Positions 9,720-21,117 of a DNA stretch of 64,000 nucleotides are shown here, piece after piece (the stretch's first letter is position 1; the number at the start of each line of letters is the position of its first letter). Source of the DNA: Parastagonospora avenae f. sp. tritici 18332-5 (lineage: Eukaryota > Ascomycota > Dothideomycetes > Pleosporales > Phaeosphaeriaceae); assembly GCA_022559985.1 (NCBI GenBank), contig JAFJTR010000118.1:1-64000 (forward strand), read 5' to 3'. Both the position numbers and the translations under genes were made by a program. The notes beneath the pieces are model-generated. The model did not search any database, was not told the origin of the DNA, and worked only from the letters and a program-made list of their open reading frames with translations.

Positions 9720-12110
9720 TCCCCATGAAGCTTCTCCTTATCTCATTTGATCCACGCGAAAACAAGGCGAGACATAAGTTCGTTCCGCGGGCGTTTTGGA
9801 CTTACACAGAAGGCGGAGACATATCATGGACTTGGAGCCGACTTTCGTCCATGGATCGGAACCATCTTTTCTTTTGGACAGACACGCATGTTCTTGGTAA
9901 TGAAGGCGTAAGAAATTAAGACACGACAGGGTTTTTTACACGCCTCGACCACTGCCGATTACGATTGCGATCGCATGTGCTGAACGTTGCGCCGCAATGT
10001 GTAGCTTCCTGACTTCCTACTCCTCATGCATCCACGATGTGTTCTATTTTCGAAGAAGTGGCAAATCTGATATATTATCTGGCAAAGCGTTTCGGTTTAC
10101 ACAAGGGAGGGGGAGACATCGGGCCTGGTTGGGAGCCTTTTGGTGGAAGGGCAGAGCGGAGAACATGAGACCGCGACATTTATTTTTGTTACGGTTTATG
10201 TAATAGGCTATTGGGCAGCAGAATTGATAGGGACACTGAAGTTGAATTGAAGTGCGTCTACGTGTTGATATACCGGAACGACCGGAAGTAAGCAGGGTTA
10301 AGGTGAAACCCTATTCACGTAGGGCCGAGCAGTATCGGACCGAGCAAACTGTATGTAGACCGTGACAAGACATGTATCATTCATCTACTTTCCTTTGTCG
10401 TAGAGAAGCAAAGGCGAAGACATCGTGAGCCAGTATCTCCGCTTTGAGTTCTCGCTTTCCCTCTTCTCATGTCTTCCATGTTTCTGTGCCTTTTGGAGAT
10501 GAAACGCGCCAGAGACGAGCACAGTAGCATCATAAAGTATCGATAGATCGCGCTTTTATATGTAGGTGGGGAGTAGCGTGGAGGCCGAACAGCGAGAGGG
10601 CATCTCTGTCTTCGGATGCTTTTTGTTACAGGGAAGACAGCAGAGAAGTAAAGGCGAAGACATCGTGAGCCGGTATCGCCGCTTTAACTCCCCACTTCTT
10701 CTCTTCTCATGCTTTCCACGTTTCTCTGCTTTTTCTTTAATACTAAGCCGAGGGTGATAGCAGCACAACACAGCAGTCGCCATAACACTCACGTTCCACC
10801 GCTTTCTAAACCGAGTTCGAGTCTTCGCACCGATGACAGAGCGAGAAAAAGCATGAGCCTTCGGTAGCTGAGTTTTTTTTTCGTGTGGCAGAGCAGAGAA
10901 CAGAGGAGGGAGACATCGATTGTTTCCTCGTGTGTTTTTCTTTTTTCTTTATTATGAGCGGGAAAGAAGAGAAGAGGAGAAAGTAAAAACATTGTGGATG
11001 AGCTGGCTGCTTTTGGGTCCGGACTTCTTCTTCTCTTCTCATGCTTTCCACGCGTCAGTGGTTTTTATGGAGACGTACCACGCCACAGACCCGCACAGTA
11101 CAGCAGAACCCATATCACCTTGATTACGTTCTTTGGCGTTTTACATAGCCTCGCAAAGCGTAGAGCGCGAAGAACATGAGCCCTTGATAAGTAATACTTT
11201 TGTATAGCAAAACACAGTAGATAGCGTCGAAACATAGTGAGTTCCTGAGGAGTTTTCGTAGCGAACAAAGAGAGGGGAGAAGCAGAAGGCCAGGAAATCA
11301 TGCGCTGATAATTTTCCTTCTAGTTCTCACTTCTCCTCTCCTCATACCATCATCACCTCGTTGGTTCTATTCTTTTTATTTTTTTTGAAAAGCAACCTGC
11401 TAGAGTCCAGCACAACAGAGATCATCTTAACACTGCACTATTCCTGCTGATACGGCAAAGGTGAGGTTGAATCAAGTAACGGTCGTTGCAACGATTGTGG
11501 GTAGATGATTGATTGATTAGAGGTGGGCTGCAGCTCGCGTACGAACTGAATCCCACCCCACGGCACAGGCCACACATGTGGTCACGTGCTCGCCACGTAC
11601 GTACGGTGGCTCGAAACTAAGAGCAACCAACAGTTCCTTCTGGAGTCCATGTCGCTGCGCGGAGACGACAGCAAGGAACCATAATCTGTCCAAGTCTGCC
11701 TTTCGTGTGGCGAGGAAGAAGAAAAGAAGAACCAGACATCACCAGAGGGGCTTGCGTTTTGTGATATCAAAGAAGGACCGAATAAAAAGCCCGTGGATAG
11801 TCGGTCTGACTGGAGGTTTTTAATCCCCAGTCCTCCTCATGTCACTATCTTCCCAGTTTTCTTGCTATGTGGCGCAGGAGATCAGAGGAGAGCAGAAACC
11901 ATGACCTCTTTGCAGCCCTAGTTCGTCGATTTGGCGTAGAAGCGGAGGATTGTGAGAAGACATTCATCAAGTGCACCCTTTTTTGAGAAAGAAAAGAGCA
12001 GAAAGACATAGATAGATGACGTGACAGTTTTTTTTTGTATGAGAGAAGGCGAGAGGAAGAGGAGAAGAAAGACATAGAGAAGAAGAGTATGCAGTTTCGA
12101 TTCCATGTGT
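9720..12110. repeat. Degenerate tandem repeat array without genes
   Basis: No credible gene lies here. Instead three short blocks recur in the same order. Block A is like GAGAAGyAAAGGCGAAGACA, block B like CTCTTCTCATGCTTTCCACG, and block C like CAGCACArCAsAG. Clear units: 10402-10535, 10641-10790, 10973-11118 and 11268-11432. Between units 1 and 2 both A and B are exactly 240 bases apart; in units 2 and 3 A to B is about 50 and B to C exactly 60 bases. Weaker A-like or B-like copies occur at about 9750-9790, 10100-10180, 10881-10920, 11168-11183, 11701-11740, 11831-11860 and 11990-12080. Blocks A and B are partly complementary in character (GARAAG-rich against CTTCTC-rich), so a transcript could fold on itself. 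Nature unknown: old tandem duplication, non-autonomous element remnants, or a structured RNA locus. Confidence 0.65.
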
Positions 12111-12326
12111 TGTTCTGAAACGTCATTTTGGAAAATCAGGCGGTCACTTGTTGATGTGAGAAGGAAGGAAAGACGAATGGGGTTTATATATGCCCAGGGC
12201 GGTGAACCGCTGCCAAGCGCGAATCGCATTTCCGATGTTCTTCATGTAAATACGATATATGCAAATGCCACAAACATCTCCCACTCTAAAACAACCCCCA
12301 AATCTAAATGCAAGCCGGCAAAAACA

Positions 12327-14049
12327 TTACCTCCCTTCAATCCTCAACCTCTCCCTCATGCGCCCTTCATCCCGCCTCGCGACAAGAAACCACACGCTAC
12401 TCGCCCAACAAAGTGCAACGCCCACCCAACTCTGGCTCGGAATCTTGCCGAGATTAATCATCGCCAGCTGAAACGCCGTGCGCGGCACCGCCACAAACGT
12501 CGTGCTGAGCGGACTGGTGCTCTTGCACACGAGCAGGGTGGAGCTAAAAACGGCCCAACTGCCCATGCCGCCGAACAGCATCATGGCCCAGAAGAAGGGC
12601 ACGTCGAGGAAGGGGATGTTGTGGTAGATGTTGCCTACGTCACCGAAGAGCAGGACGATGGGGGAGAGGATGATGAGTGTGAGGAGCGAGGTGTAGTGCA
12701 GCGTGCGGTAGAAAGCGCGGGTTTCTTCGCGGTTGCCGGCTTCGTCGGTGGTGGGGTAGCCTTGTGTCAACACGTCGCCCGTGGGGACGAGGCCGGCGAG
12801 AATGGTGCGGTATGTGCGGAGGAGTAGGATTGGATAGAGGGCGACGAAGAAGGAGCTGAAGACGCCGGCGACGATGGACTCCCAGGTGACGCGCACGTTG
12901 GAGCGGATGGTGGCGAAGAGGAGGTTGAGGGTGGCGACGAGGGCGGCGGAGAGGGAGGAGCCGCTGATGTTTTCTTTCTGCAGGATGCAGGCGAAGATGA
13001 TGGCGAGCGGGGTGATGCCGATGCGGGCGAGTTGGTAGGTGGGGAGCGGGGCGTAGCTGGGGAGGTTAGTGGTTGGGGGTGTTGGAGGAGTGGGAGGGAC
13101 TCACGCGAAGGAGAAGTTGCTGAGGAGCACCTTGACGACATAGACGCCTGCGAGAGGCAGCACTTGCTTGGCAATCTGGACGTCGAATTCGAAGAGGCCA
13201 CCCCCTGCGATACCGCCGGAGCCATGGGAAAGCCAGCGGCCGACGGAGAGCAGGATGTGGTTCTTGTTCCCGCCTCTGTACGCGCCGCCCTGGGGTGCGA
13301 TGGGGAAGGACGGGGCGACAGCAGGGCCGAGTCCCAGCCAGCGGAGAGGCCAATCGAGGGCGCGTGTGAGGCTGGAGAAGCCAATAAGGAGGATATGGGT
13401 GAGGACGAGCTGGATGTATGTGCAGGCGAGGGGGAAGGGGAATCTGCTACCGTTAGCACCCACCCACTTATATCTCTCTACACGTGCATACTCACTTGTA
13501 CACGCCCGTGAGCATGATGAAGCGGTTCATCAGCAACAGCCCAAAGCTGCATCCGCCCACCCAAAACACCAGCAACCCCACCCACACCTGCCACCCCGTC
13601 CACGTCGAGAACAAAAAGTAGCCCAGCCCGCCCTGGCTCATGATGCCCCTCTTCGCATTGCCGCCTCTGCCCGCGCCTCTCCCCACCAGCGGCCGGATAC
13701 TGCTCGCCGTCTCGTACTCGTCATCCTCGTCCTCGCTCTGCACGGCGCTGCGAATGCGGGGGTACGGGCTCGTGCTGCGACTCCCCAGGTCAATCAGCGG
13801 CACCGGAGGCTGCAGCTCCGACTGCGAATTGTGCGCCGAATGGCTCCGTCGTCCCTCCATCTGTGCGTAATGTTCTACGTCGCTGGAGTCTGTATCATCG
13901 AGCGAGCTGGCGCTGAGATTGGGGCGTTTGTGCGTCTTTTTGTGGTGGTCCGGGGGCAGTTGGACGGCGGAGCGCGAGAGATTGCTGAGGAAGTCGAGGG
14001 GCTTGCGGAAGGCCTGCTTGGAGCTGCGGTTGAAGCGCAGCGAGTTCAT
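12327..14049 (-). CDS. TPT/DUF250 family membrane transporter (SLC35C-like)
   Basis: Three exons on the minus strand (14049-13496, 13443-13105, 13056-12327) give 540 residues. About 150 residues of Ser-rich, acidic cytosolic sequence precede roughly ten hydrophobic segments. Family landmarks are LGYFLFSTWTGWQVWVGLLV in exon 1, then in exon 3 SAALVATLNLLFATIRSNVR, TWESIVAGVFSSFFVALYP, LLHYTSLLTLIILSPIVLLF-like text and SPLSTTFVAVPRTAFQLAM. This is the triose-phosphate-translocator-type (DUF250) branch of nucleotide-sugar/drug-metabolite transporters, usually of the Golgi or ER membrane; the substrate is not deducible. Both introns have canonical borders (GTGAGT donors, CAG acceptors) and rebuild the reading frame exactly. 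The basic C-terminus (ARRDEGRMRERLRIEGR) is normal for the family. Confidence 0.85.
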
Positions 14050-14941
14050 GCTGTTGGCTGCATTGCGGAGGGGCGGAGAAAAGGGGACATGGTGGTTGGT
14101 AGTGCAGCGCTGGGGGACAAAAAGATGTGCAATGGCCAGGTCAGGGCGCTCAGGGACCGAGCACAGGGCTGTGTTGAGGTGTCCCGGAGTCGCGTCGCCT
14201 AGCGTTGGACCCTGGGCTTTGGTTTGGCTAGGGGCTTGCAGATCACCATCTTCGCGGCTTCCAACCTTCCTTACCTCACGTTGACCACCAACACGACAAT
14301 GTACTGAGCAAAGACATTTCGTCTCACCTCGCAGTGAGCAGTCTCAAAGCGCATCCGTACGCCAAGACGGAACCTGTGTATGCTCACAGACTACCCTCGA
14401 AAGCTCACATCTCGATGAGCAAAAGCTCGTGCATATAGCGATTGGTCATTCGGGCACCAAGAAGACGCCACTTCGTATCGCTATGCCTACGAGCTGGGAT
14501 GTGAGATATGCATACATCTTCGTGTGGCTTGCAAGAGACTATAGCCAGATAGCTCGCAAGACATTTCCAAAATCAGACAAAGAAGATGGAACTTTGGCAT
14601 GGGGCGGTACAAAATACAGCGAGATCAGGGGTCCTCAATACAGCACATGCCACACCTTAGATTTCTGCCACGAAAGCGACATGGGCCCCCTGAACACGAA
14701 GTTGCTACTTGGTAGAATAGGTGAGTCTATCAACACTGTATGTACAATCTTCCATCATCGGCAATTCTGAAACCTTCTGCCAGGGATCGATCAGCCGCTG
14801 CATCCACTGGTTTGCAAGAATACCGGAGAGGATCAGGCTATGGCGTGCGTCCAGGCTCAGTACACAGACTGTATTCAAGGACACGCTACATGTCGACTGT
14901 CATCTGCAGCATCATAAACTCTTCCAACGAGACTTCTCCAA
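14050..14941. other. Intergenic, nothing recognised
   Basis: Promoter side of the minus-strand transporter and upstream flank of the broken HET gene. Short open frames occur around 14429-14955 and could be remains of the missing N-terminal part of the HET gene, but no alignable motif is left. Confidence 0.4.
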
Positions 14942-16432
14942 GTGATTTCTGCTGAGACTTCGTTCATAAAACTTTGCGAAGGTGCAGAGTTACCTGTGGG
15001 AACTCAATACGCTACTCTCTCAAATCTGCTGGGGACAGGCCCAGCCGACTATTCTGACAAAAGCAACCGAAGCAAACCTCCGGCATGGTGTATTGAAGAC
15101 AACTTTACCTCTCACATTTCAGGAAGCCGTCAGAGTAGCTACGGCGCTTGACATCTCATACCTATGGATTGATTCATTGTGAGCCATTATCTGTCAATCG
15201 ACAACTCTTACAACACTGAATCAAGACAGGTGTATCTTCCAAGATGATTTTAAGGATTGGGAAATGGAAGCAATCCTGATGCGAGATGTGTACCGCAATG
15301 CTTCATTTTATATTGCCGCCACCGCAGCCAACGACGGCACCCACGGATTATTTCGAGACCGAGACTGTAGTGCCTTCAGCCCCTTCCAAATTACGGGGCG
15401 TCGGAGATTTGCACCAAGTGAATACTGGTGCATGATTCATCCAGATACGTCTAGCCTTGGTATTGATAGTGCCCCTCTGAATCAACGAGCCTGGGTTGCT
15501 CAAGAGCGCTATCTCTCGCCTAGGACAATTCACTTCACCAGGACATAATATTTTGGGAGTTTTTGGAAACACTCACAAGCGAGACGCACCCAAATGAGCG
15601 CTTTCCATGTAACTGCGAATCACGATTAGCCTACCCCAGACCATTGAGGCAGCTTGTGGCGGACACGAAGCTCCGCCCCAGAGACCGGGCTGGAAATGTC
15701 TGGCACAAGGGAAGAGGTGGGCTGCCTGGTATTCGGACAGTTGACGACATTTACATCTACTGGCATCGGTACCGAGCTTTCTACACACGATGTCAATTGG
15801 CGAAGGAGAGCGACACTCTGATCGCCCTGCACGGTATATCGTCCGAGGTCGGGAAGGTACTCGGTGATAGGCTTGTATTCGGTATTTGGATTGGGCACTT
15901 AATATCCGAATTGCTGTGGTATTGCGACACCGCAAATCACAGCCGTGGATACATTTCTTCATCTTGGCGGGCCCCAAGCTGGAGTTGGGCGCGCTGGTCG
16001 TGTGCCATCTCGTCGGGACATCAATTGGACTCATCAGTATCTGAGTATGTCCACGAAAGCGTGAAGGTCATCAGGCAACCAGAGAAAATGAAGGCGCAAG
16101 AAGAAGTGGAGCTATACGCTATCGTGATGCGGTGTTGGCTCATATCATGTAAACGTGGAGAGCCAGGCGCATTAACCACTTCTCGTCGCAACATTACCTT
16201 GACTTCGCCTTCCAATCTTGATTTACTCGCCATAGCTTTCTATTTTGACGAAATAAGCCATTGCAAAATCGAAGAATGACAGCTTCTTGTCTTAAGACAT
16301 GGGAACTACAACAGCACGGAACGAGGATTTGAAGGACTTCTAGTTGTCTTACGCGACGAAAGGACGAAGTCATATGAACGTATTGCACACTGCAATGTCC
16401 GCGACGACCCGGCCTGGCCGAATGATAATTAG
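14942..16432 (+). pseudogene. Broken HET-domain (heterokaryon incompatibility) gene
   Basis: The HET domain is readable: ELPVGTQYATLSN, CWGQAQPTILTKATEAN, LPLTFQEAVRVATALDISYLWIDSL, CIFQDDFKDWEMEAILMRDVYRNA and RAWVAQERYLSPRTIHFT. HET proteins trigger cell death when unlike strains fuse. The gene is not functional as read. An extra C near 15026 shifts the frame between YATLSN and CWGQ. About one base is missing near 15543 between RTIHFT and IIFWEFLETL. A TGA at 16277-16279 interrupts a frame that otherwise runs on to TAG at 16430-16432 and carries the usual C-terminal GFEGLLVVLRDERTKSYERI. The intron at 15179-15229 still has intact splice sites. The 5' end is not recognisable. It is the first of several dead defence or self-recognition genes in this stretch. 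Confidence 0.85.
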
Positions 16433-16789
16433 TTCAGGCCGCGAACGGTATTCGAAGTACTTAGCCTCCACAGTGCATTGGAAGGCCAAGAAATACAACT
16501 CATATAACCACAACATCAATCTCCCAAACTCACCCGTGACTGGCAGGCATTCAACATGTCCATCCTCCGGCTGTTCGGCTATGTATAAGTCTTCAGACTT
16601 CGAGCTAACGCTGCCGACGAATTAACCTTGGATCTCATCGCGCTGCCAAAACCAGGCATATCTACTGCCAGAACTTCATCTTACGCTTCAATCCACGGTC
16701 TTTGAGACCATACCGACAAATGCGTTCGCGACAAGAGGTACACATGCCCACAGTATATTGATGAGTAGAGACGGGAGGGGGTTTGAGAG
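16433..16789. other. Intergenic, nothing recognised
   Basis: The stretch between the end of the HET relic and the P450 relic shows no feature I can support. Confidence 0.4.
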
Positions 16790-17625
16790 GTAACGAATCT
16801 ACGAGCATTTCATATAGCCACATAACATCATCCAACCCTAACACCCAAACTTCCTTCAACTCAAAGCGGCTTTGTGCGGCTCCGCTATTGCGAACAACAT
16901 CGTCCACTTATGGTTAATGCTCCCTTCCATCTCGAACCAGCGCAGCGCAAGCCTCCTCCACAGACTACCCTGGCCGCAACTGGGGCTCAACAATACGGTC
17001 CCTGAACAACATCTCAAGAGATGCCACAATTTCGACCTGCGAGAACTTCTTCGCGGGGCAAACGCGCTGTCAATGAGCCCACAGCAAGAAATACGCCGAC
17101 GTCTCTAGCACCGGCGTTTCGGTAGGTTGCAGAGCGGTGATGAAGCGCTCTGGTTTCTATTCGAGCCCGTCTACACCCTAGTATCTTAGATGCGTGTGGA
17201 GTGCGGATGGACTCGGGTGAATGTTCGTGTCCGCGGGTATTGTCTGCATCTTCCCATCAACTCTGAGAATTTGCGCGTGGTCCTCAGTGAGTTGGTGAAG
17301 CAGGTGATCAAGACGGGATACTTCGTACTTTGCCCTTCAGCCTTCAAAAATGAAACCTCAGAAAAGGTGCTAGGGTTTGGTACGGCGAGACAGCGCCTGA
17401 GTTTCGGAAACGCGCAGAACTTCCACGGGGATGTGCATGCGCTGGGCATGTGGGGATTGAACTCTTCAGCCATCTGATCTCGCGTCACGGGATGCGTGGC
17501 GAAGTTGTGGCTAAGGACAATGGCGGAGGTGCCGTTGCTAACAAAGGCGTACACGAATAGGTTGCTTATGATCTCGATCCTGGTGGCACAGTAGGCAGCT
17601 ATAAGCATGCCACGCTTTTGGTTAA
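16790..17625 (-). pseudogene. Cytochrome P450 relic (C-terminal half)
   Basis: On the minus strand, fragments in different frames follow the order of a fungal P450. An I-helix-like stretch EIISNLFVYAF with ALSH-type sequence comes first, then FPKLRRCLAV and RVDGKMQTIPADTNIHPSPS (the strand after the ExxR region). PERFI follows and finally QRVCPAKKFSQVEIVASLEM around 17005-17074, which is the heme-cysteine loop. In working P450s this loop reads GQRVCPGKKF; here the position before Q is a TGA and the Gly after CP is Ala. Further stops follow (G*SVEEACAALV). Several frameshifts separate the pieces. No N-terminal membrane anchor is visible. The gene is clearly dead. The best guess is a CYP of the kind seen in fungal secondary metabolism, but the subfamily cannot be given. 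Confidence 0.8.
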
Positions 17626-17898
17626 TAAGGTCGCCCCTTGCTGCTCCATTAATGCTCTCCCGATATCATCTGCGCTGTTGGCGGCTGCATTGTCTACGCG
17701 ACGATACCCCGCCTACGCTACGTCTTGATTGAGAAACGACGTAGATCGTTAGTAGACACGTACTGGTAAGTTGAGAGGACTGCTGCATAGTACGACAGTG
17801 GTGCAACATGGTGGAAATAGAGATGTATAACAGCTACAGTGCGACGTGAGAAGGAGTCGTGGTATGAGCTAGTGGGAATAGCGAAAATATCGGCAAAA

Positions 17899-17994
17899 AC
17901 ATACAACGGCGGGAATTCGCCAGTGATCACCCACCTGACTACTAATTCGCCGGTGCGTTGCTTAAATATGGCTGAGCGGACGGGAAGCCTTGTA
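17899..17994 (-). pseudogene. Truncated 5S rRNA copy
   Basis: These 96 bases match the 3' four-fifths of the intact 5S gene at 33472-33590, both on the minus strand, including the shared CGGCAAAAACATACAAC-type end. The first ~23 bases of the RNA are replaced by unrelated sequence beyond 17994, so the 5' strand of helix I and part of helix II are gone. The differences from the intact copy are almost all transitions, mostly G-to-A or C-to-T on the plus strand. Fungi with dispersed 5S genes often carry such partial copies. Confidence 0.85.
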
Positions 17995-18422
17995 GTCTCT
18001 ACAACTGCAAGGCTTGTTACCCAGGTAATAGGACACGGAATTTGAACTAAAATCCATTGATTTCGCGTTTCATGATGATCGGGGGTATGCTGGCATCGAT
18101 TGAGAGCTTGAATGTGAATGGGTTCACAGTCGCTATGGGCGATGTAATCTCGAATTTTCGCTTGCGGCGGTGGAAGTCCATTGGATACAACACCACAGCG
18201 ATGCCTCGCAGTCTGCCCCGGTTGATGACACAGCCTTGTGGCACATCTGAACTGCATCATACCAGCAGCTTTGTTTTCCCCACTTCTCAGATGAAATGAA
18301 GCAAGCACTCAAACTATCACGATAATTTTTAAGCCCGTCATTCGATTCTCCCTCTAACTATTTCGCACTGTTGACATCCGCGCACGCCGTGTGCCGCAAG
18401 GCTATTTCTGATGGCATCGAAG

Positions 18423-18775
18423 ATGGAATCAGTCGCTGTACTACGAAGGAGTAGTTAGTAACGCTATCCAACTGGTGGACTTCACGACAAAGCTCATTTC
18501 CGAGACAAGATCTTCACATCATAGTGGCAGTCTGATTGAACAGAAAGATCTCTTGACTCTAAGCGACGACTTGTCGCAGCTGTCAGGCTCACTCAAAAGG
18601 GACCTGGATCTGTCTCCGCCTAGTAATACCGAAAACGACATTGCGACACGTAGTGTCTGCGAAAAATGCCTCGAAATCGGGCTCGAGATCGAGAGGGCTT
18701 TGGCAAACACTCATAAGAAAAGCTCTTATGGGAGATGGAAGAGCTTCCGACATGCGCTGAAAGCTATCTGGGGTG
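18423..18775 (+). pseudogene. N-terminal fragment of an NLR/STAND-type gene
   Basis: From about 18457 the frame reads SNAIQLVDFTTKLISE, then DLLTLSDDLSQLSGSLKRDL, SVCEKCLEIGLEIERAL and YGRWKSFRHALKAIWG. This order (VDFxxKLIS, xDLxxLSxxL, CxEIxxEL, KWKSFRxALKxxW) is the conserved N-terminal domain of many fungal NACHT-type signalling proteins that act in non-self recognition. The likely start ATGGAATCAGTC at 18423 is in another frame, so a small indel lies between about 18445 and 18456. The similarity stops at W-G, exactly where the left end of the hAT element begins. No continuation (NACHT, repeats) is found beyond the element at 21643, so this is a truncated remnant and not a simply interrupted gene. 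Confidence 0.7.
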
Positions 18776-18799
18776 CACACTCCACAACAAGCAAGTATC
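18776..18799 (+). repeat. Left terminal inverted repeat of hAT element
   Basis: It pairs with the right end at 21615-21642 apart from a 4-base insertion (ACAA) and two C/T or G/A differences. It starts with CA as hAT termini usually do. Confidence 0.65.
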
Positions 18800-18954
18800 T
18801 CAAGTATCGACCTCCATACTTGCTGGCTTGATTGGTGTTTTGAAGCGCTATACTTGAAATACTTGAATTACTTGCAAATATTTAGTGATATACAAAGTCT
18901 TGGCGCTTTTTGGTGTCGAGTTTCTTGGAGTCGCCAGCGGCGCGCCGCCTCGCC

Positions 18955-21117
18955 CTAATCGTCCTCCACCCAACTTTGTATGTTATACTCGCGCGCGAGT
19001 TCCTCGTCATTGATCTCGCCGTCGCTATGGCGCCTGGCGTCGTATCCGGCTCGCGTCCACGCGCGTATAAGCTGAAAGGCAGCGAGCAGCTCACTGCCGA
19101 TAGCGCGGCGTTTTGGCTCCAATAGATCGCCAAGCTCGGTGAACAGGCGCTCGCACTCGCAGCTGGATGCTGGGATTGTCAGTATATCGATGGCAAACTT
19201 GTTCAATTGGGTAGATTTTGGCTTCATCGCGATCCAGTACTGGACGGCGTTTCCATCGCCGTGATAGGTCTCCATACTCCACTCCGGCTCTAGCTCACGC
19301 CAGCGATCGTACTCGTCGCGGCTGTCGCTCGCGCAGTTGCGGCGTGAGGTGAGTGCCCCAATCACGTCGTCGATAGCGCCCAAACGAGGTAGCTGGCGTG
19401 GAGGGCTCCTCGGCGGCGCCAGTTAATACGACTCTAATAGCTTTTGAAAGCCGTCGTTTACCTTACGTAACCAACTCGGTTTGTGCTCCCATGAGTTCTC
19501 GCAGTAGTATTTATAGTGTGGGTGGAGGCAGGTTGTAGCGTAGGAAACCGCCGAGTCGTCGAGCTTGTGATAGTACTCGTCAGTCTTACGCCAAGCGTTG
19601 CGGAGGTTAATGTGAAGGTGATCCTCGGGCGCCTCAGCGTGTGCGTCAAAAACTACGTCCTTGTACGGCTCAGATAGCTCCTCTAACTGATCGAGTAAGT
19701 ACTCAAACACAGGTATAACCTCGTGGATAGCGCCGAAATTGCTGCCGTGGTGTTTGCCACGCCCCTCCAATCGTTTAGTGCTCATTTTAAGCAGTTGGAG
19801 GCAGCGTTAATACTCAGTAATTACCGCCCAGTCAGCAGCTTCTAGTCCACCTGATCTCATCCATGCCGGCACGTCGCTCCGGGCGCCACGCCTATCCTCG
19901 TAAGCGACGCGGCTCACATGTTTTTCAATATATAGATCAAAGCTGCCTTTAAGGTAAGTTGCGCGCTCGAGGGCGTTGTAATATGAGCTCCAGCGCGTAA
20001 CAACAGGTTTGATCGGCCGTATCATCTTAACGCGAGCGGCGGCAGGGAGGCCGTTGTTGGAGGCAACCAGGCAGTCGGCAAAGAGCTGGTGTTGTTGTGG
20101 GGATTGAATATATGTGATGACTGCGAGGAGCGTGCCGAGGGGGCCATTTTTACGCCATTGCTGCATGAAGATCTCCTCATCTAGCACCTGCTCGGCGGCG
20201 TTGTTGTAAGCGTCCTTATTCTTGCCGAAAAGGAGCGCTTGCCCGATGAGATTGATCGTGTGAGGGCCGCAGCGGAGGCGTCGCTCCGTCGCCTCAAAGT
20301 TGCCAAACTCGCGCGGTACAGCTGCGATCGCGGTGTCGTTGTTGCTGGCGTTATCAAGTACAAAATAGCCCAGCGTATCTGACGTGATCCCATACGCCCG
20401 CAGCGTTGCGGTAACAGCTGTAGCGATCGCCTCACCGGTATGGGCGCCCGTGAGCTGCGGCAGCGCGATAGGCAAGTCCTGGATCCTGCCCGACGACGTA
20501 GTAAAATGAGCGACGATCCCAAAAAACTCACGGGTGCCGCCCTTTGTTGTCCAGCCGTCGAAGCTTATATGTATTTTACTGATGGCCTTCGACAGCGCGT
20601 GAACTATCTGCGGCTGCATAAGGTGGAACAATCGCATCGCGTACGTGGCAACACTGCGCGGCGATCGCCACAAGGCGCTCTCTGCCTCGCCATTTACTAT
20701 ACGTAATAGATTGTGCGTTGACGCCCGGCTGATCAACTGCATGGGTAGGTTGTTGTCGAGGAGCCATAGCACTATAGCATGACGAAAGCGCTGTGTATCG
20801 AAGTTGCCCATCGCGTTAGCTGTAGCTTGCGGCACCTCAAGGCCGCCAGCCAAAACTTCGCGGAGAGATAGCTGCCCAGATAGGCGTTTTGATGGTGTAG
20901 CTTTGACGCCCATACGGTTAAGGTTATGGCCTTTATCGGGCTGGCCGAGGTGGGCGGCGGCAGAGGACTTTGCTTGAGAGACGTCAATGACAGTAGATGG
21001 CAGCTTGTGTATATGACAGTATTTACACACCTAAAACTGGCGTGTAGACGTATCCTGGTGCATGACGCGGTATCCATATTGATAGATCCAACTCTTCGAT
21101 CAACGGAGCTGGCTTAA
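18955..21117 (-). pseudogene. hAT transposase with four in-frame stops
   Basis: One minus-strand frame runs from about 21117 to 18955 without a frameshift. It has an N-terminal BED-type zinc finger (SWIYQYGYRVM, then VCKYCHIHK and HL/H ligands), and a catalytic region with ISFDGWTTKGGTREFFGIVA and LDNASNNDTAI, in which Asp residues of the DDE core are expected. The C-terminal hAT dimerisation domain reads FAIDILTIPASSCECERLF and KRRAIGSELLAAFQLIRAW. Stops interrupt it at 21102-21100 (TGA), 21033-21031 (TAG), 19809-19807 (TAA) and 19425-19423 (TAA). The TAG and TAA codons become CAG/CAA by one C-to-T reversal, the expected signature of RIP or cytosine deamination. No active protein can be made from this copy. 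Confidence 0.88.

Noticed and set aside
13168..14202. 344-codon plus-strand frame
   Set aside because: It is antisense to the well-supported TPT transporter and is an artefact of its GC-rich coding sequence.
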